From Phytopythium helicoides (Eukaryota > Oomycota > Peronosporomycetes > Pythiales > Pythiaceae): a stretch of 64,000 bases of DNA. A program made the translations under genes and the position numbers. Positions 35,901 through 48,180 of the stretch are shown piece after piece. Below the pieces are notes generated by a model, which was not told the DNA's origin, searched no databases, and was given only the letters and a program-made list of their open reading frames with translations. Position 1 is the first letter of the stretch. Each line of letters opens with the position of its first letter. The DNA is taken from positions 1 through 64,000 of the forward strand of contig JANFNE010000092.1 of the NCBI GenBank assembly GCA_024867545.1, in the 5' to 3' direction.

Positions 35901-36198
35901 CGATCGATGCCATCGTATCGGCCAGACGAGACCCGTGAGCATCTACAAACTCGTATCGTCCAATACCGTGGACCACGAAATTTACAAGTTGGGCGAAACC
36001 AAGACGCAGCTCAATAATGCAGTGCTGGGCAAGCTCAATGCACACGCAGACGAGGATGGGGCTGTCGCAGGCAAGAAGCCGAAAAAGGGCAAGGGATCCG
36101 GTGGCGTGACGGTCGAGATGATGCTAGCTTCGGTCATTTCGTCTTACAAGAAACAGGGAAACGGGGAAAGTGATATTAGTGAGCGGATAGCAAACTAA
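32988..36198 (+). CDS. SNF2-family chromatin remodelling ATPase (Fun30/SMARCAD1-like)
   Basis: Two exons (32988-33199, 33261-36198) encode 1049 aa. The N-terminal 370 residues are charged and disordered, with Lys/Glu/Val repeats and acidic tracts typical of nuclear proteins. Exon 1 encodes a small basic module before the intron. The helicase core follows: motif I DEMGLGKT, Ia VVPASVLNNWKREF, II DEGH, III SGTPIQNNLNEL, then C-terminal lobe IFSQW, LRLDGST, LLSTRAGGLGINL and CHRIGQTRPVSIYKLVSSNT. The DEGH box (in place of DEAH) and the order of motifs favour the Fun30/SMARCAD1/Etl1 branch, which remodels nucleosomes at silent chromatin and during end resection. The sub-family is inferred without a tree. 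No CUE domain was recognised. Confidence 0.9.
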
Positions 36199-36454
36199 TA
36201 AGGCTATGGGGAGTGTAACATGCACGTGAATAGATGATAATCAAAGATGCGTTCGAAATCAAACTGAAATTCGTCATTCACGCAACTAACATAAAGGACA
36301 GTGCTGTGCAGCTCATGGTTTTGGGATCAATCCATTGAGATTGAGTGACGGGCCAGCTCTCTCGCTCGAGTCCTTCAATATAGCATCGACAGTTATTATC
36401 AGTAGATCTCGATAATCTCGTTTGACGTTGGCACTTACCGCAGCTGGTACCGAT

Positions 36455-39314
36455 TCAACAGATCTTCTCGCCAACGGAGATCCATCGCGTGGGATGTACT
36501 GCGCAAAATGTACACAGCCACGTTAGAAGTTGCGTTGCGACTATCTGGAACGGCTGATGACGCACAATGCTATTGCTCTCTCGGCGAGCGACTTCCTCCT
36601 CGGATTCTTCTTTCAACGTAGAGATTCGAGCTCTTGCTTCAGCGCTAAGTCCAAACTCATCATTTGTGCCAGACGGTGGATTGCGCTTCGCTGCACCACC
36701 TCCCAGCTCGGCGTCGAGGTCAGAAAATTCGTCGTCAAACTCTAGATCGTCGTCTTCCATCGGCTCGGACTCACTTCTCGAGTCTAATCGACGGCTTAAC
36801 CTGTCGGTTGTACGACGAATCTGGGTTACCATTGAGGAGATTTCTGCCAACGCTGTAGGAATCAAGTCTAGTGTCAGTTCTGCCTTGCTCAGCTTCCTGG
36901 ACACTGTGTCAATCTGCGAAACACGCCTTGCCCCGGGTAGATCTAAAGTATGGCGCCCCTTCAATGGGCGAGCTGGGACTTCTTCTACAGGACGGGCAGG
37001 AGAAATACTATTCATGCTCGAGCTGAATCCACCAGAGTTGTCAAGAAAATCAGATCGCTGCGAGTTTCCAAGGCCACTCAAGCCGACTCTCAAAGGCCGT
37101 CCAAACCCACCCGCACGAGTGAAGCCTCGAGAAAGTCGCCGTACTGACTGAGAATTAACCTGTGCGGCTCGATCTGCGATCTCCTTGAGTTTGTCCCCCA
37201 GCTTTTTGGCTCGATAGATGGTTCTCAGTGAGACCGACATGCGGCGTTGCTTGAGTGATTTTTCGACGACCAGGTTAAGCTGGTTTTGGACTTTGATTTT
37301 CTCGGCAGGAGATTGGATGTTCATGTTATCTAGCTGCCGTTTAATGACGGTGCGCTTCATGCGCTCTCCAAATTCAGGATACTCTGCTGCAATCTCATTG
37401 AAAGCACGTTTGCTCAGTACGTTCAGATCGCAGATCGTGACAGCACGCACAGTGTTGGTACGTCTGACGTCGATGACAAGAGCAGTTTCACCGAAAAAGT
37501 TTCCATCTCGAAGGTAGACACGCTTCTCTTCGCCAGTACCATCACTGGTGGTAGCTTGCGCACTCTTGGAGCCATCAGAAACGAGAATTTCAACCAGTCC
37601 TTTACGCACGATAAACATCTCCTTGCCGATTTCGTCGAAGTAGATAATAGTGTCTCCCGGTAAATATACGGCAGTCTCGAGTGCTAAGCACACCTTGCCG
37701 AGAAAACGTGCGTCGGATCCAGCGAAAAATGGAACAGTCTTGACAAGATCTTTGTAGAGATGGAGTGCAATTGTCGTTCGCAGCGGTTTGGATATCCCTG
37801 GCTGGTTCAATAGCATCATATCTGAGTATGCACGTTGCTGCAAGAACAGAATCCATGTTAGTTTTGAGTCATGTCAATGAGTCATCAAGGCAATCCTACA
37901 TTAATCCACAGGTAGTCATAGTTGCGGCGCACACGATGTTGAAGCTCCTCTGGGAGCTCATAGTACTTCATCTCGGCTGATATAATGTCCATGCGATTGC
38001 GGAACTGAGCTTTCTGTTGGTCCCAGCTCATGAGCAGTGCAAGTACGTTCCCGAAGAGAAAACTTGAAAAGACAGAGCCAACAAGGAAGACGGCAAGGCT
38101 GACAGCGTAAAGATCGGTTGTGGCATCAGTTAGGGGGTCCCGCATTTGCGAGATTCTAGAGTACGACGTGCTTTCGCCGATCCCGAGGAACATTAACATA
38201 ACCGTATGGACGCTCTGCAGATACATGGGTCCCATCTAGACAGCGAGCACGATTGTTAGTCACTCACAACTTATCAGTTTCAAATAGAATATCGCACCGA
38301 CGAAGAATCGCACAAACTGTGACCGTCTGGGTGGACACACTCGTTGAATAAGTTTGCCCACAAGCAAGCAAACAGATGGAGCCCAAGCACTAGTGCCAAA
38401 AAGCTCAACGCAAGATTATAGTACTTGGCGTACTCTCGCAGATACTTCAGCAATCGACGCAAGCGCAAAAGCTTGGGGATTTTCTGTAGTTTGACGATTT
38501 TGATCGACTTGCTTGAAGTCGATAACAGTAGCGAAAGCGGGAAGTTGGATATGAGGTCCACGATAAACCAGGAGTGGAAATACTTGTGAGCGACTACTTT
38601 GGCATCCATTATAACTTCGCCGTTGGACACGATTCCAGTTCGGAGAGTCATAACCATGTCTGCATCGTGTGGGAAACAATTGTGAGTTATATGCTATGTT
38701 GCACTAGGAGTCAAATTCAACTCACCAAGGATGAAATACCAATCAATAAAGGAGTTGAATTCTGCAAGCCCGGTCCAGTCGACGTAATTAAACCCAATGA
38801 TAAGCGGAACCATGGTGACGACGTATAGCACACAGCAGGCAGTCGTTACTTCCCACATTCGACGAATCTTGGAGTTGGGATGAACCATGAAAGTCGATTT
38901 GCCGTTGTTGGATATCGTCTCGTGATAAATGTCGATCACGGGTTCAGCCGTGCGAGCTAGCATCGCAAGCTTGCCCAAAACTTTCCAACGACGAGTAAGG
39001 GTAACGGTAGGCACCGTGGGACCCTCCACAGGAGGGTTTGGTGCAGACTGTACGGAGTCGAACACTTTCTGAGGCTCTGCACCCCGACGGCTACCTCCTT
39101 TGCTACGCGATCTTACGATTCCTGGAGGCCGATTTTCCAGTGCAGGTGAGTCCTGCACCACAGGTGAGTTAGCTGCGTTGGAAACGTGGTCTTGAGGTCC
39201 TTTTGCCCCATCACCACACTTCGCATCAGCGTTAGACAGGCTCGCTTCTGGTGCGTCCGTCTGGGGCACAACGCGATTATTAGCGCTTTGCGAGGTCGCC
39301 GGCTTGCTCGCCAT
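36455..39314 (-). CDS. Cyclic-nucleotide-gated-type cation channel
   Basis: Four exons (39314-38726, 38659-38298, 38235-37900, 37837-36455) give 889 aa. Seen in order: disordered N-terminus; S1 (VTTACCVLYVVTMVPLIIGF); S2-S3; S4 with spaced Lys/Arg (SIKIVKLQKIPKLLRLRRLL); S5 (SFLALVLGLHLFACLWANLF); a pore loop TVMLMFLGIGES; S6 (LAVFLVGSVFSSFLFGNVLALL); a C-linker; and a cyclic-nucleotide-binding domain with the cassette GNFFGETALVIDVRRTNTVRA, including the conserved Glu and Arg that contact cAMP/cGMP. The filter reads GIGE in place of GYGD, as in non-selective CNG channels. The last 250 residues are Ser/Arg-rich. An alternative final intron (43 nt with a TTCTAAC branch-like site) would extend the C-terminus to a stop at 36313. 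Confidence 0.9.
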
Positions 39315-40092
39315 AGCCGCGTCTTTGACTCCTGTGGAGATTTGCTGGGATTAGCTGAGCACTTGTCCAAGAACCGAACTCTCTTCGTGAGAACCGCGCC
39401 TTTGCAAACAATCCGCTAACGAGTCAATGGACTCGTTGGTTACGTGTTAGTGAACTTGCAGTGGCCGCCTTGATCAAGGCCATTCAAGAAAAGACGGATG
39501 ATTGGAGAAGCAACTCCGGACGAAAATACGATTTGATTCAGGGAGCAAAGTTAGCATTGTAAATGATTGTGCGGCATCCCATTTCTCTGCGCCAGCGTGC
39601 TACTTTGACTTGGAGTCGAAATGATAAGTCGGACTTCCCAACAATGATCAAGTATCCTGTACCCACTGCCTTTCAGGCTGAATGCAAAAATGGGGCATTT
39701 TCATCCATGTAGCATTGGTCTCCAGGACGGCACTGCTAGCAAGCCCATTTCCAGTAGCCTTGGTCCTGTCCTCACCAGCTTCGAGTTGTCAAGCTTGAAC
39801 TCCCGGCTGTTGCGAGACAACATATCGCGTTGTACCGACGACGCTAGCTGGCTGTTTGCGTTAGAGATTACGACATGTCCTGTTTGCGTTAGGGACGTAC
39901 TATGTCGCATTTTTCAGCCAAGCCAAGTTGAAGCGCATTGCCATCTCCAAATAGGCCAAACATCCTCCACATCCCCTCTGATCTAGGCGTTCCGTCCTCG
40001 ACTTCCTTTAATGTGGCCCACACCTCGACGTTTTGGCGCGGGCGCGCCGCCTTTCTCCATACTGAAAGCAGGTGTAAAGCGCGCCGAGCTCC
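39315..40092. other. Intergenic region, nothing recognised
   Basis: About 780 bp between the divergent channel and ADA2 genes. Base composition is nearer 50% GC than the flanking coding DNA. Short open frames are present on both strands but carry no recognisable motif. Confidence 0.5.
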
Positions 40093-41999
40093 ATGTCCAA
40101 GCGCGAGGCCGCCGCGGCGCCCGCCGCCGCCGGCGGGGGACGCGGGGGACGCGCGGAACGGCAAGAAGCAGCGCGTGGCGGCGTCGGAAGGTGACGGCGG
40201 CGCGTCGGCGGCCGCGGCGGCGCCAGCAGCGGCCAAGACGACGCTCAAGACGTGCGTCAACTGCCAGAAGGACCTGGCGCGCAGCATCCGCGTGACGTGC
40301 GTCGGAGTGCCAGCCGCAGCCGCAGGTCATCGAGTTCTGCGTCGAGTGCTTCGCCGTGGGCATCGAGCTGGGCGAGCACAAGAAGACGCACAAGTACACG
40401 GTGGCCGACTGCCTCGCGTACCCCATTGTGCGCGATCCGACCGTGGGCGACGCGAGCTCGGCGGCGGCTGCAGGTGGGAGCGCGGCTGTGGGGCCGTCGA
40501 CTCCGATCAAGGACAAGCCAGACAGAAACGAATGGGCCCGGGACGCCGGCGACTGCAGGAACGAGCACGGACTGGACGGCCGACGAGGAGCTGCTGCTGC
40601 TCGAGGGCATTGAGATGTTCGGCATGGGCAACTGGAAGGACATCGCCGAGCACGTCGCCACCAAGTCGGAGAAAAAGTGCGAGTCGCATTACATGAACGC
40701 GTACCTGAGCACGCCCGACTTGATCCCACGCTTCCTCGGCGACCCGGAGCAGCCTGCTACTGCGGATAGCAGCAGCCCGGATGCTCCCCACAGCGTGACC
40801 GCGGCCGCAGCCACTGCTACTATTGCAGCTGCTTCTGCTGTGGACTCTGCTGCCGCAAAAGAAAAGAGCGCGTCGAGCCAGTTGGCAGGATACATGCCTC
40901 TACGCGGCGACTTTGATGTTGAATACGACAATGAGGCCGAGCTGGTGCTGGCCGACATGGAGTTCTCCGAGGACGACCACCCAACCGAGCGTGAGCTCAA
41001 GCTCAAGGTAATTGAGATCTATAATCAGAAGCTGGATGAGCGAGAGCGGCGCAAGAAGTTTGTGGTCGAGCGCGGACTACTGGACTATAAGCTGCACCAA
41101 CAAATGGAGCGACGAAGACCCAAAGATGAACGAGAAATTATTGCCCAAATGCGGCCGTTTGCGCGGTTCCAGTCCCCCGAAGAGCATGAGAAGCTTGTGG
41201 AGGGTTTGATCGCCGCCATGCGGCTACGCAAGCAGATTTTGTTGCTGCAAGAGTACCGAAGAATGGCGTCCCGAACGCTTGCCGAGACGGAGCTCTACGA
41301 TAGCGAGAAGAAGAAGAGGGACTTGGACCAGGCCATCCAAAAAACAGCGAGACAGTGCGTCGTACCTGTATGAGTCTGGACGGCCAGTATCGAGTAGTCG
41401 GGACCGCGCCAACCGGCTGGCATTCGCGAGATCAGAACGGCGACGCTGGAGACAAGGACCATTCGCGGACTCGAGGAAATCCGGCATCATCCACGAGTGC
41501 TATCAGCGCAATTGCCTCTAGCTTCGATGTGGATGGGACTCCAGGAGCACACTTGCTGACCTCGATGGAGAAGGATCTGTGCTCTAAGCTCAAACTGCTT
41601 CCAAAGGTGCAATCTGATAGACTGCTTGTCGCTGTGTAGAAGCATAATCTGACGCTGTCGTTTTTTGTGGGCAGCACTATCTCGTTATCAAGGATGCGCT
41701 GGTGCGAGAATCCTACCGCCTCGGCTACCTGACCAAGAAGATGGCGAAAAGCACGGTCAAGATCGGTACGTGTACTTTTCGTGATATGCTGGTCTTCGCA
41801 GTGTATGCGCTGAGCTAACTCTGACTGTGCTTTCCTTTTCTCAGATGCCGACGTGTCGAAGGCCGGTCAGATCTACGACTTTGTCGTCAAGTGTGGATGG
41901 GTCAAGCCGGAGGCAGGTATTCCAAAAGGTTCGTGGCATATCATTTTGCTGGTGGAAAACTTCCATTCGCTGACGATAGTCCGACTGCGATCGTGTTAA
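40093..41999 (+). CDS. ADA2: Transcriptional adaptor ADA2 (SAGA-type histone acetyltransferase complex)
   Basis: Subunit that activates the GCN5 acetyltransferase. From the ATG at 40093 (MSKREAAAAP) the protein has a ZZ zinc finger (CVNC ... VTC, ECQPQPQVIEFCVECF, HKKTHKYTV), a SANT domain (EELLLLEGIEMFGMGNWKDI), the ADA2 middle region (FDVEYDNEAELVLADMEFSE; LKLKVIEIYNQKLDERERRK) and a C-terminal SWIRM domain (YLVIKDALVRESYRLGYL ... AGQIYDFVVKCGW). Introns are at 41607-41674 and 41766-41844. The frame slips by one extra base at about 40130-40160, 40299-40303, 40505-40560, 41341 (an A6 run) and 41440-41490. Correcting these gives a coherent 584-aa protein. All major domains are intact, so I regard it as a functional gene in imperfect sequence. 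The extreme C-terminus could instead run to 42142. Confidence 0.85.
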
Positions 42000-42372
42000 C
42001 AGTGGCGTCCAAGGCTCCAGGCGCCACCTCCACTTCTGCCGGCGCCTCAGCCGACCCCAAGGTCTCTTCAGGCTCCGTAGGCGCCTTCGAGCTAGAACGA
42101 ATCTCGGCACAGGGCCTCGCTATAGTTTTCTTGTCGGAATGAACTCGATTTGCTCGCCTCCCGCGTGTTTCGCGCTTCAACCAAGCCACCCTGACTCAAC
42201 AAAGTCAGCTTCCCCCCACTCTGTCACTTAACCAAGCCCCTGACCATCACTTATTCAGATCATATAAAATAACCAAAACAACATACTCTCTCCAAGACAA
42301 CCTGTATATATAAACGGGAGGTGATCCCCCGTCGAGACCAGGGGGAACGTCATTTCCCCACCGACAAAGAAG
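42000..42372. other. Intergenic / promoter of the TrpC-TrpF gene
   Basis: Contains the ADA2 tail or 3' UTR and an AT-richer 100 bp (TATAAAATAA-like at about 42263, TATATATAAA at about 42305) just upstream of the next ATG, which may be core promoter elements. Confidence 0.45.
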
Positions 42373-44416
42373 ATGACCATCCTGCAGGAGATCACGGCCC
42401 AGCGGCGGCTCGACGTGGCCGCCGCGCGCGCCGCCGAGGCCCCCGAGGCGTTGCATGCGCGCATTTCGCAGCTGGAGGCGGCGCTGGGCCCGCGCTCGGA
42501 CGTGCATCGCGCGCCTGAGCGCTCCTCCCGTGCGTGGGAGCGCCGCTCGAAGCCCGCGAAATGGAGAATGACGGACTCGTTTGTCGCCCAAAACAGCGCG
42601 AGGGCTGGGCGGACGTGGCGCTGGCGGCCGAGTTCAAGCGCGCGAGTCCCAGCAAGGGCGCCATCGCGCTCGACCTCGACATTCGCGGTGCGTCGCGGGT
42701 GGGCGTGGAGGGAGGGGAACCTGCTGGCTGATGAAAGCGGTGCCAACCATCAGAGCAAGTGCGCCAGTACGCGACGGCGGGCGCCAGCATGATCTCGGTG
42801 CTCACGGAGCCCAAGTGGTTCCAGGGATCGCTGCAGGACATGCAGGCGGCGCGCGAGGAGGTGCAGACGCTCCAGAACCGCCCCGCCATCCTGCGCAAGG
42901 ACTTCATCTTTGACGAGTACCAGCTGCTCGAGGCGCGCGCGCACGGCGCCGACTGCGTGCTGCTCATTGTTGCCATCCTCGATCCTGAGCTGCTGGCGTC
43001 GCTCATTGAGGTGCGGATTGTGCTGCGTCAAATGTGTTTGGATTTGAAAGATGGGTGCCAATGCGCAATGTACGCCCAGGCGACCCACAAGCTCGGCATG
43101 ACCCCGCTGGTGGATGGTCAACAGCGTTGCGGAGCTCGACATTGCTCTGGCTGCCAACGCCAAGTACGTTGAATGTCAGTAGTTTCATTCCCCACTTGGT
43201 GCTATTGCTGACAGTGCGAGCACCTGTCAGGCTGATTGGCGTCAACAACCGTGATCTGCGCACGTTCAAGCTGGATCTGGACACGACGACGCGCATTGCT
43301 GGCTCGATCCGTCAACGTGGATTGCAGCTCGGCCGTGGCGGTATCTCACTGATTGCACTCAGCGGGATCCGCTCGCACGCGGATGTTGCCAAGTTCGAGG
43401 CGTGCGGAGCCCGCGGCATCTTGATTGGGGAGCATCTAATGAAGAGCGGAGACGTCACCCACGCGATCAAGGAGCTTCTGCAAGTTAGCGGTCGGCGTCT
43501 TGCTGAGACGGGTGATCTTACTTTCTCGCAGCCCCTTGCCAAGGTTTGCGGCATCACCAAGCCCGAGTACGCGTTGGCGGCCCTGCGGTCGGGCGCCAAC
43601 CTGATCGGCATCATCATGGCAGAGGGAACTCCTCGATACGTTGCACCGGAGCAAGCCAAGGAGATCGTTGCGGCGGTTCGCAAGTATGGCGAGCGGACTG
43701 GTCCCATCACTTCCCGACATTGTGTCACGATACACGTCCGAGTCGTCGAGCGGTGACTGGTTCCAGAAGAACGCGCTGGCTCTTCGCGAGGCGTGCTCAC
43801 GTGCACCGCTCGTGGTTGGTGTGTTCGTCAACAAGAGCGCCTCCGAGATGAATGCACTCGCGCAAGATATTGGTCTGGACATCGTCCAGCTGCATGGAGA
43901 CGAAGGTTTCGACATTTGCCGCGAGGTTGTGGTGCCAACCATTCGCGTCTTCCACCTGCCGGACTTTGTAAGCAGCGATGGCGTTGACCCGGAAGCTATC
44001 CTGCAGAACGTCAAGGAGGGTGCGTCGTGTCTACTCTGAGGTGATCGGATTGTGTGATGTAGCTAACGAAATTGTGGCTTCGTCTGATGCGTGCAAAAGG
44101 TGCCGCCAACTTCCTCTTGCTCGACACGAGCGTCAAGGGACAACATGGTGGTACAGGTGTGACTTTCGACTGGAAGATTGCGGCCATCTTCTCGCAGGCT
44201 CGACTGCCTGTCCTTATGGCTGGTGGTCTGACGCCCGAGAACGTTGTGAAGGCTCTCACCATCGCCCACCCGCTAGGTGTCGATGTGAGCAGTGGCGTCG
44301 AAGTCAAGGGCTCGCCGGGAGTCAAGGATCTGGACAAGATTGCTGCGTTCCTCAAGGCTGTCAAGGACTTTCTTGCTGTCGCCGCGCTCAAGATCGATGA
44401 GGAGACAGAGGCGTAG
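42373..44416 (+). CDS. trpC-trpF: Bifunctional indole-3-glycerol phosphate synthase / phosphoribosylanthranilate isomerase
   Basis: Two consecutive tryptophan-pathway enzymes in one polypeptide: TrpF isomerises phosphoribosylanthranilate and TrpC closes the indole ring. Exons: 42373-42687, 42754-43010, 43080-43163, 43231-44019 and 44100-44416. TrpC motifs: FKRASPSKG (catalytic Lys), [56 protein letters not shown]. TrpF motifs: [50 protein letters not shown] and [11 protein letters not shown]. The order TrpC then TrpF resembles enterobacterial fusions. One frame break at about 42500-42535 (one base short) and two single extra bases at about 43112 and 43700 interrupt it. All active-site motifs remain. 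I see no TrpG glutaminase. Confidence 0.9.
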
Positions 44417-44607
44417 GCAGCTAGCTGGATGGATCCGACTGGGACTGAATGAGCCGATTCCTGGCGTTTACACCTAGAGAGTTTTTTTTTTCCTTTGAGA
44501 TTGTTGCGCAGAATGCACCAACAACAATCGATGAGCGCGAGAAGCATAAGAACAATCCATACATTTACTACCTACTGTAATTACAAAACATGACGCTGGC
44601 CAAGCAT

Positions 44608-46312
44608 CTACTCGCTAGGGCGGAAACCCTGCTGCTCGAAGAAACCATTGTGGGCACCCTCCAGCTCACGCGAGACGGCTTCGTCACACTGCTCGGCAAT
44701 AATTCGGACGATGATGGTATCGTTGGTGATGTTGACGACCGAGCGGAGGCGGTCCAAGATCCAGTCGACACTCACAATAACCGAGAAGGCAGCAGGGATA
44801 TCGGAGCTGAAGACCGTACGCCAGACGGTCAGCACCATCACAAGACCGGCGTGGGGCACACCAGCGACACCAAACGATCCAATAGCACTGACGACCGCCA
44901 GCAACACAAAGCGCACCGGTGTAAGCAGATCACCGTAGCCGCCAACCTTGGCAAGGAAGACGCATGCAAGCGGCAGATAGCACGCAGTGCCGTTGAGGTT
45001 ACTGGTAGCACCAAGCGGGAGCACAAAGCGGGAAAGCGCGTATGACACCTCGCGGGTCGAGTCGACGCAACGCATCGTCATGGGCAGCGTGGCAATCGAC
45101 GACGAGCAACCAATAATGAAAATCTGTGCCGGCACGATGTGGCGCAAGTAGGAGAAGATGCTCCGGCGCGTCGTCACGAACAGGGCGAAACCGAAGATGC
45201 CTAGCACAAGCGTGCAGAGCGCCACGAAGAGCGTACCGAGCAGGAAAGCGACACCCTCGGCGAGCACCGTCGAGGAACCGTAGCTGGCCATTGAACCGGC
45301 AATGAGCGAGATGATGGCGAACGGGATGTACTTGACGACGATGTTGACGAGGAGCAGCACGACCGTGTTTGCCTGCTGCACCATCAGCAGTGCGTAGTTC
45401 TCAACGCCGGCGCTCTTGTCGTGGCTCTTGACAACCGCAACACCAAACCAGATGGCGAACGCAATGATGCTGAGCGTCGAGGTACCGGCGAAGGACTCGA
45501 CAATGTTCTCGGGCACGAGATCCTCGAGGATACTGATGATCTGGTCGGACACGTCGAGCGACTCGTACTCGGTACTGTCCGAAGTCGTAAAGTACCCGGA
45601 CGTGTCGTTGAGCGTGAAGTAGGCGAGCTCGTTGGTGCCGTTGGTGCCCGAGCATGCGAGCGCGCCTGTGTTCTGGTTGACCATGAGGTACTTGTCGTTG
45701 GCGCATCGGAAGGTGAACTCCGTCGTCGAGCTACTGGTCGAGATCTCTGCCGCGGACTCGTACAGCTCGTTCATGATGTATCCGAAAGTGGTGCCGACCG
45801 TGGACGACACGATAGCTGCGAGCGCGAAGCATGCCACCATGCGTCCGCCGATCGAAGCAGCCTTACCAGCCTCGACCAGCTCTCCCATACAGCAGACGAC
45901 ACTGCAGAACACCATGGGCGTCACGAGGCACTTGAGCGCCTGGATAAACAGGTTTCCGGGCAGCGCGATCCACGACGCCGCGGCGCTGTTGACGTCGTAG
46001 TGCGCGAGCAGTAGGCCGATGCCGAGGCCCACCCCCGCGCCGATCACGACGTGCCAGATGTTGACATTAGCGCGCTGGTCGTACGGCGAGACCAGCATGT
46101 CTCGCACGTCCAGCCCGTTGTGCATGCCGAGGTTGCCGCCGCCGAGCCCCGCGGCCGTGGCCTGCAGCCTGCGCGCCGCCGTGGGGCTGCGCCGACCCGC
46201 CGAGCGTCTTGCGGTCCTTGAAGTCGTACGTCTGCACGCTGCGCGGCGTGAGCGAGAAGTCGCTGTCGGCCGGCGGGTACATTTGCGCGCGGATGGTCTT
46301 GATCTTGTCCAT
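44608..46312 (-). CDS. SLC1-type dicarboxylate/amino acid:cation symporter
   Basis: Sodium- or proton-coupled glutamate/aspartate-type transporter of the plasma membrane. The ATG at 46312 (MDKIKTIRAQMYPP) opens a cytosolic N-terminus of about 60 residues. One extra base near 46185-46205 then shifts the frame, after which the protein runs unbroken to 44608 (567 aa corrected). Family features: WIALPGNLFIQALKCLVTPM, the Ser-rich hairpin GCSSSIATLPMT, GATSNLNGTACYL in the NMDGT position, GVAGVPHAGLVM and SVDWILDRLRSVVNI. A 60-residue Thr/Ser/Asn-rich extracellular insert follows the third or fourth helix, as in eukaryotic EAATs. The NMDGT aspartate is Asn here. Confidence 0.9.
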
Positions 46313-47381
46313 GCTTGCGGGCCTTGGGGCGGCCAGGAAGGCGCCGTGCGTACCGGTCGGAAGGGGGGCGAGTCGGTGAATGAGGCGGCAGGAAGGTTGT
46401 GCTTTGTGTTGTTGGCAAAAAGGGTGGGCGGGGATAGTGATGGACTTTAGCGGGAGGAGGTATACAAACTTCAAGTGAAAAACGGAGCCCCTCGATTAAG
46501 TTTAGCGGAGACCGTGGCGGAACTGGAACTCTTTGGCGGCGAGGTTTTGTTGAGGTGACACATGTGGTGGCGGACCCATCACGAAAAATCTACGGTACAA
46601 ACAAGCCGCGTAGCGGGCAAGCACACTGATCAAGAGCCGCTGAGCGCTGCAAATCGCGGCGGCGAACCAGATGGGCGGCGCTAAAGGCTCCCTATGCTTT
46701 CGGCGGCGACTTGATTTCTGTATCGGACGGCGCCACGTGATGCGCTGCTTACTGAAATCGAGTCAATCGGACTGACTCGCGGTCGTCCATCGAGAGACGG
46801 AGCAGACCAACCTTCAATTGCGTACCGTACTTTTACGGAATGATTTACTGGTAGTAACAAATATGAGAGGTAGGCTCCTAGCGAGCCAATACCGATGGGA
46901 TTTACGGTACAAAGTATCCATTCAGAATCAAAGGATACTGAAATGTCGGAGGTCACTCCGCACCGCAGTTTCCGAAGCCAAATGGCGGAAGTCAAACAGC
47001 CAATTCATTTATAAGGGTAAACATCCTCGTTATAATGATGTAAGTTAACTGTCATCAGAGTGTAATCATTTTGCGAGTTTTACGATATGGAACTCGTTAT
47101 TGGCGCACAAGCCGCACCAGTAGATCGCTACTGTGCGGGCATAAATTATACTGCCACCAAGGGAAATATCACTTTTTTATCCAATCATGCGAATTAGGAA
47201 TTATACTTACTACCAATCAAACGAGCAGAACGAGAGGAGTTGATTGCAGGTCGAATGGTCTCCAAAATCGTCACGCAATGACAAATTTCATCAACTCCAC
47301 CCTAGGTCAAGTAGTGCAAAAAGTATATAGCCACAAGAGAAATTGCATGTTTCACGACAAAAGAGCACAATCTTGCTGCTA
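46313..47381. other. AT-richer intergenic DNA, no gene seen
   Basis: Between the symporter and a dead transposon. GC content falls from about 46,800 onward. The short open frames carry no known motif. It may include decayed transposon flank. Confidence 0.5.
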
Positions 47382-48180
47382 CTAATACTTAGTTTTGCTT
47401 CCTTGTAACTCGAGGACAGCGATGCACCGCTTGGTCATCGAATTTACATGCGCAGAGATCAATTTGTCGTCGATTTGCGCCTAGCAGTCCTTGATGGTGT
47501 CGATAAGGTCAGATTTCGACGTAAATTGACGTCCGTTTGCGTAGACAGCACGTGCAAGAACTCCCCACATGTTCTCAATCGGATTCAAATCCGGAGACTT
47601 TGCTGGCCACTCCACCAATTTGACATTTTGCTCCTCGAGAAAGTCTTTTGTGATGCCCGCACTGTGGATTGATGCATTATCTTGCTGAAAAATGCAATCG
47701 CGGCCGTAGATAGAATCGATAAAGGGCAACAAATGCTCAGACTAGGTGTTGATGTACGTGACGATGTCCTGTTTGCCTTCTGAAATCACCAACTCGCTCT
47801 TCTCCGCGGCCCCAAAAGCACCCCAAACCATTACACTGCCGCCACCACTTTGTCTCTTGGAAAAAATTTGCTCTTCACGCCGTAAGTCGCGCCAGTAGAA
47901 GGCGGCGTTTGGTTTTGTGTGAGAGTAATTGTTGCCTTCCAGAACGTTTGATGGTGTTGTAAGAGCTAGGATCCTCTAATAATGCCTTCACGACGGGTAT
48001 CGACCGCCATAGCTTCGCTGCGATCGCTCTTTGACTTCACCCGGCCTCTTTCAGCGTCAGAATCTGTGACGATTTCGCTGCGATGCAGCGTCTTATGGTT
48101 GATGAGCTTGGCCAGTTGAACCTGTCGATTGGCGCGCTAGTCTGTAGTAAGGCACCCGCTTCCGTTTTTGTGGCGAGTTA
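47382..48180 (-). pseudogene. Tc1/mariner-like transposase remnant, internally deleted
   Basis: Read on the minus strand, the left part (48180-47940) encodes a helix-turn-helix typical of Tc1-type transposases (ILTLKEAG, stop, SQRAIAAKLWRS, KRSGRQQLLSHKTKRR). The part from about 47945 encodes, in another frame, FYWRDLRREEQIFSKRQSGG and GSVMVWGAF, then DNASIHSAG (second catalytic Asp region), WPAKSPDLNPIENMWG (third catalytic residue) and SMTKRC to a stop at 47382. The region carrying the first catalytic Asp is missing at the frame junction near 47940. In-frame stops occur at about 48045, 47740 and 47485. It cannot encode an active enzyme. Terminal inverted repeats were not identified. Confidence 0.8.

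Noticed and set aside
40093..41999. ADA2 as a pseudogene
   Set aside because: Five frame slips, but every zinc ligand, SANT and SWIRM motif survives and introns are canonical; single-base insertions next to homopolymers fit sequence error better.
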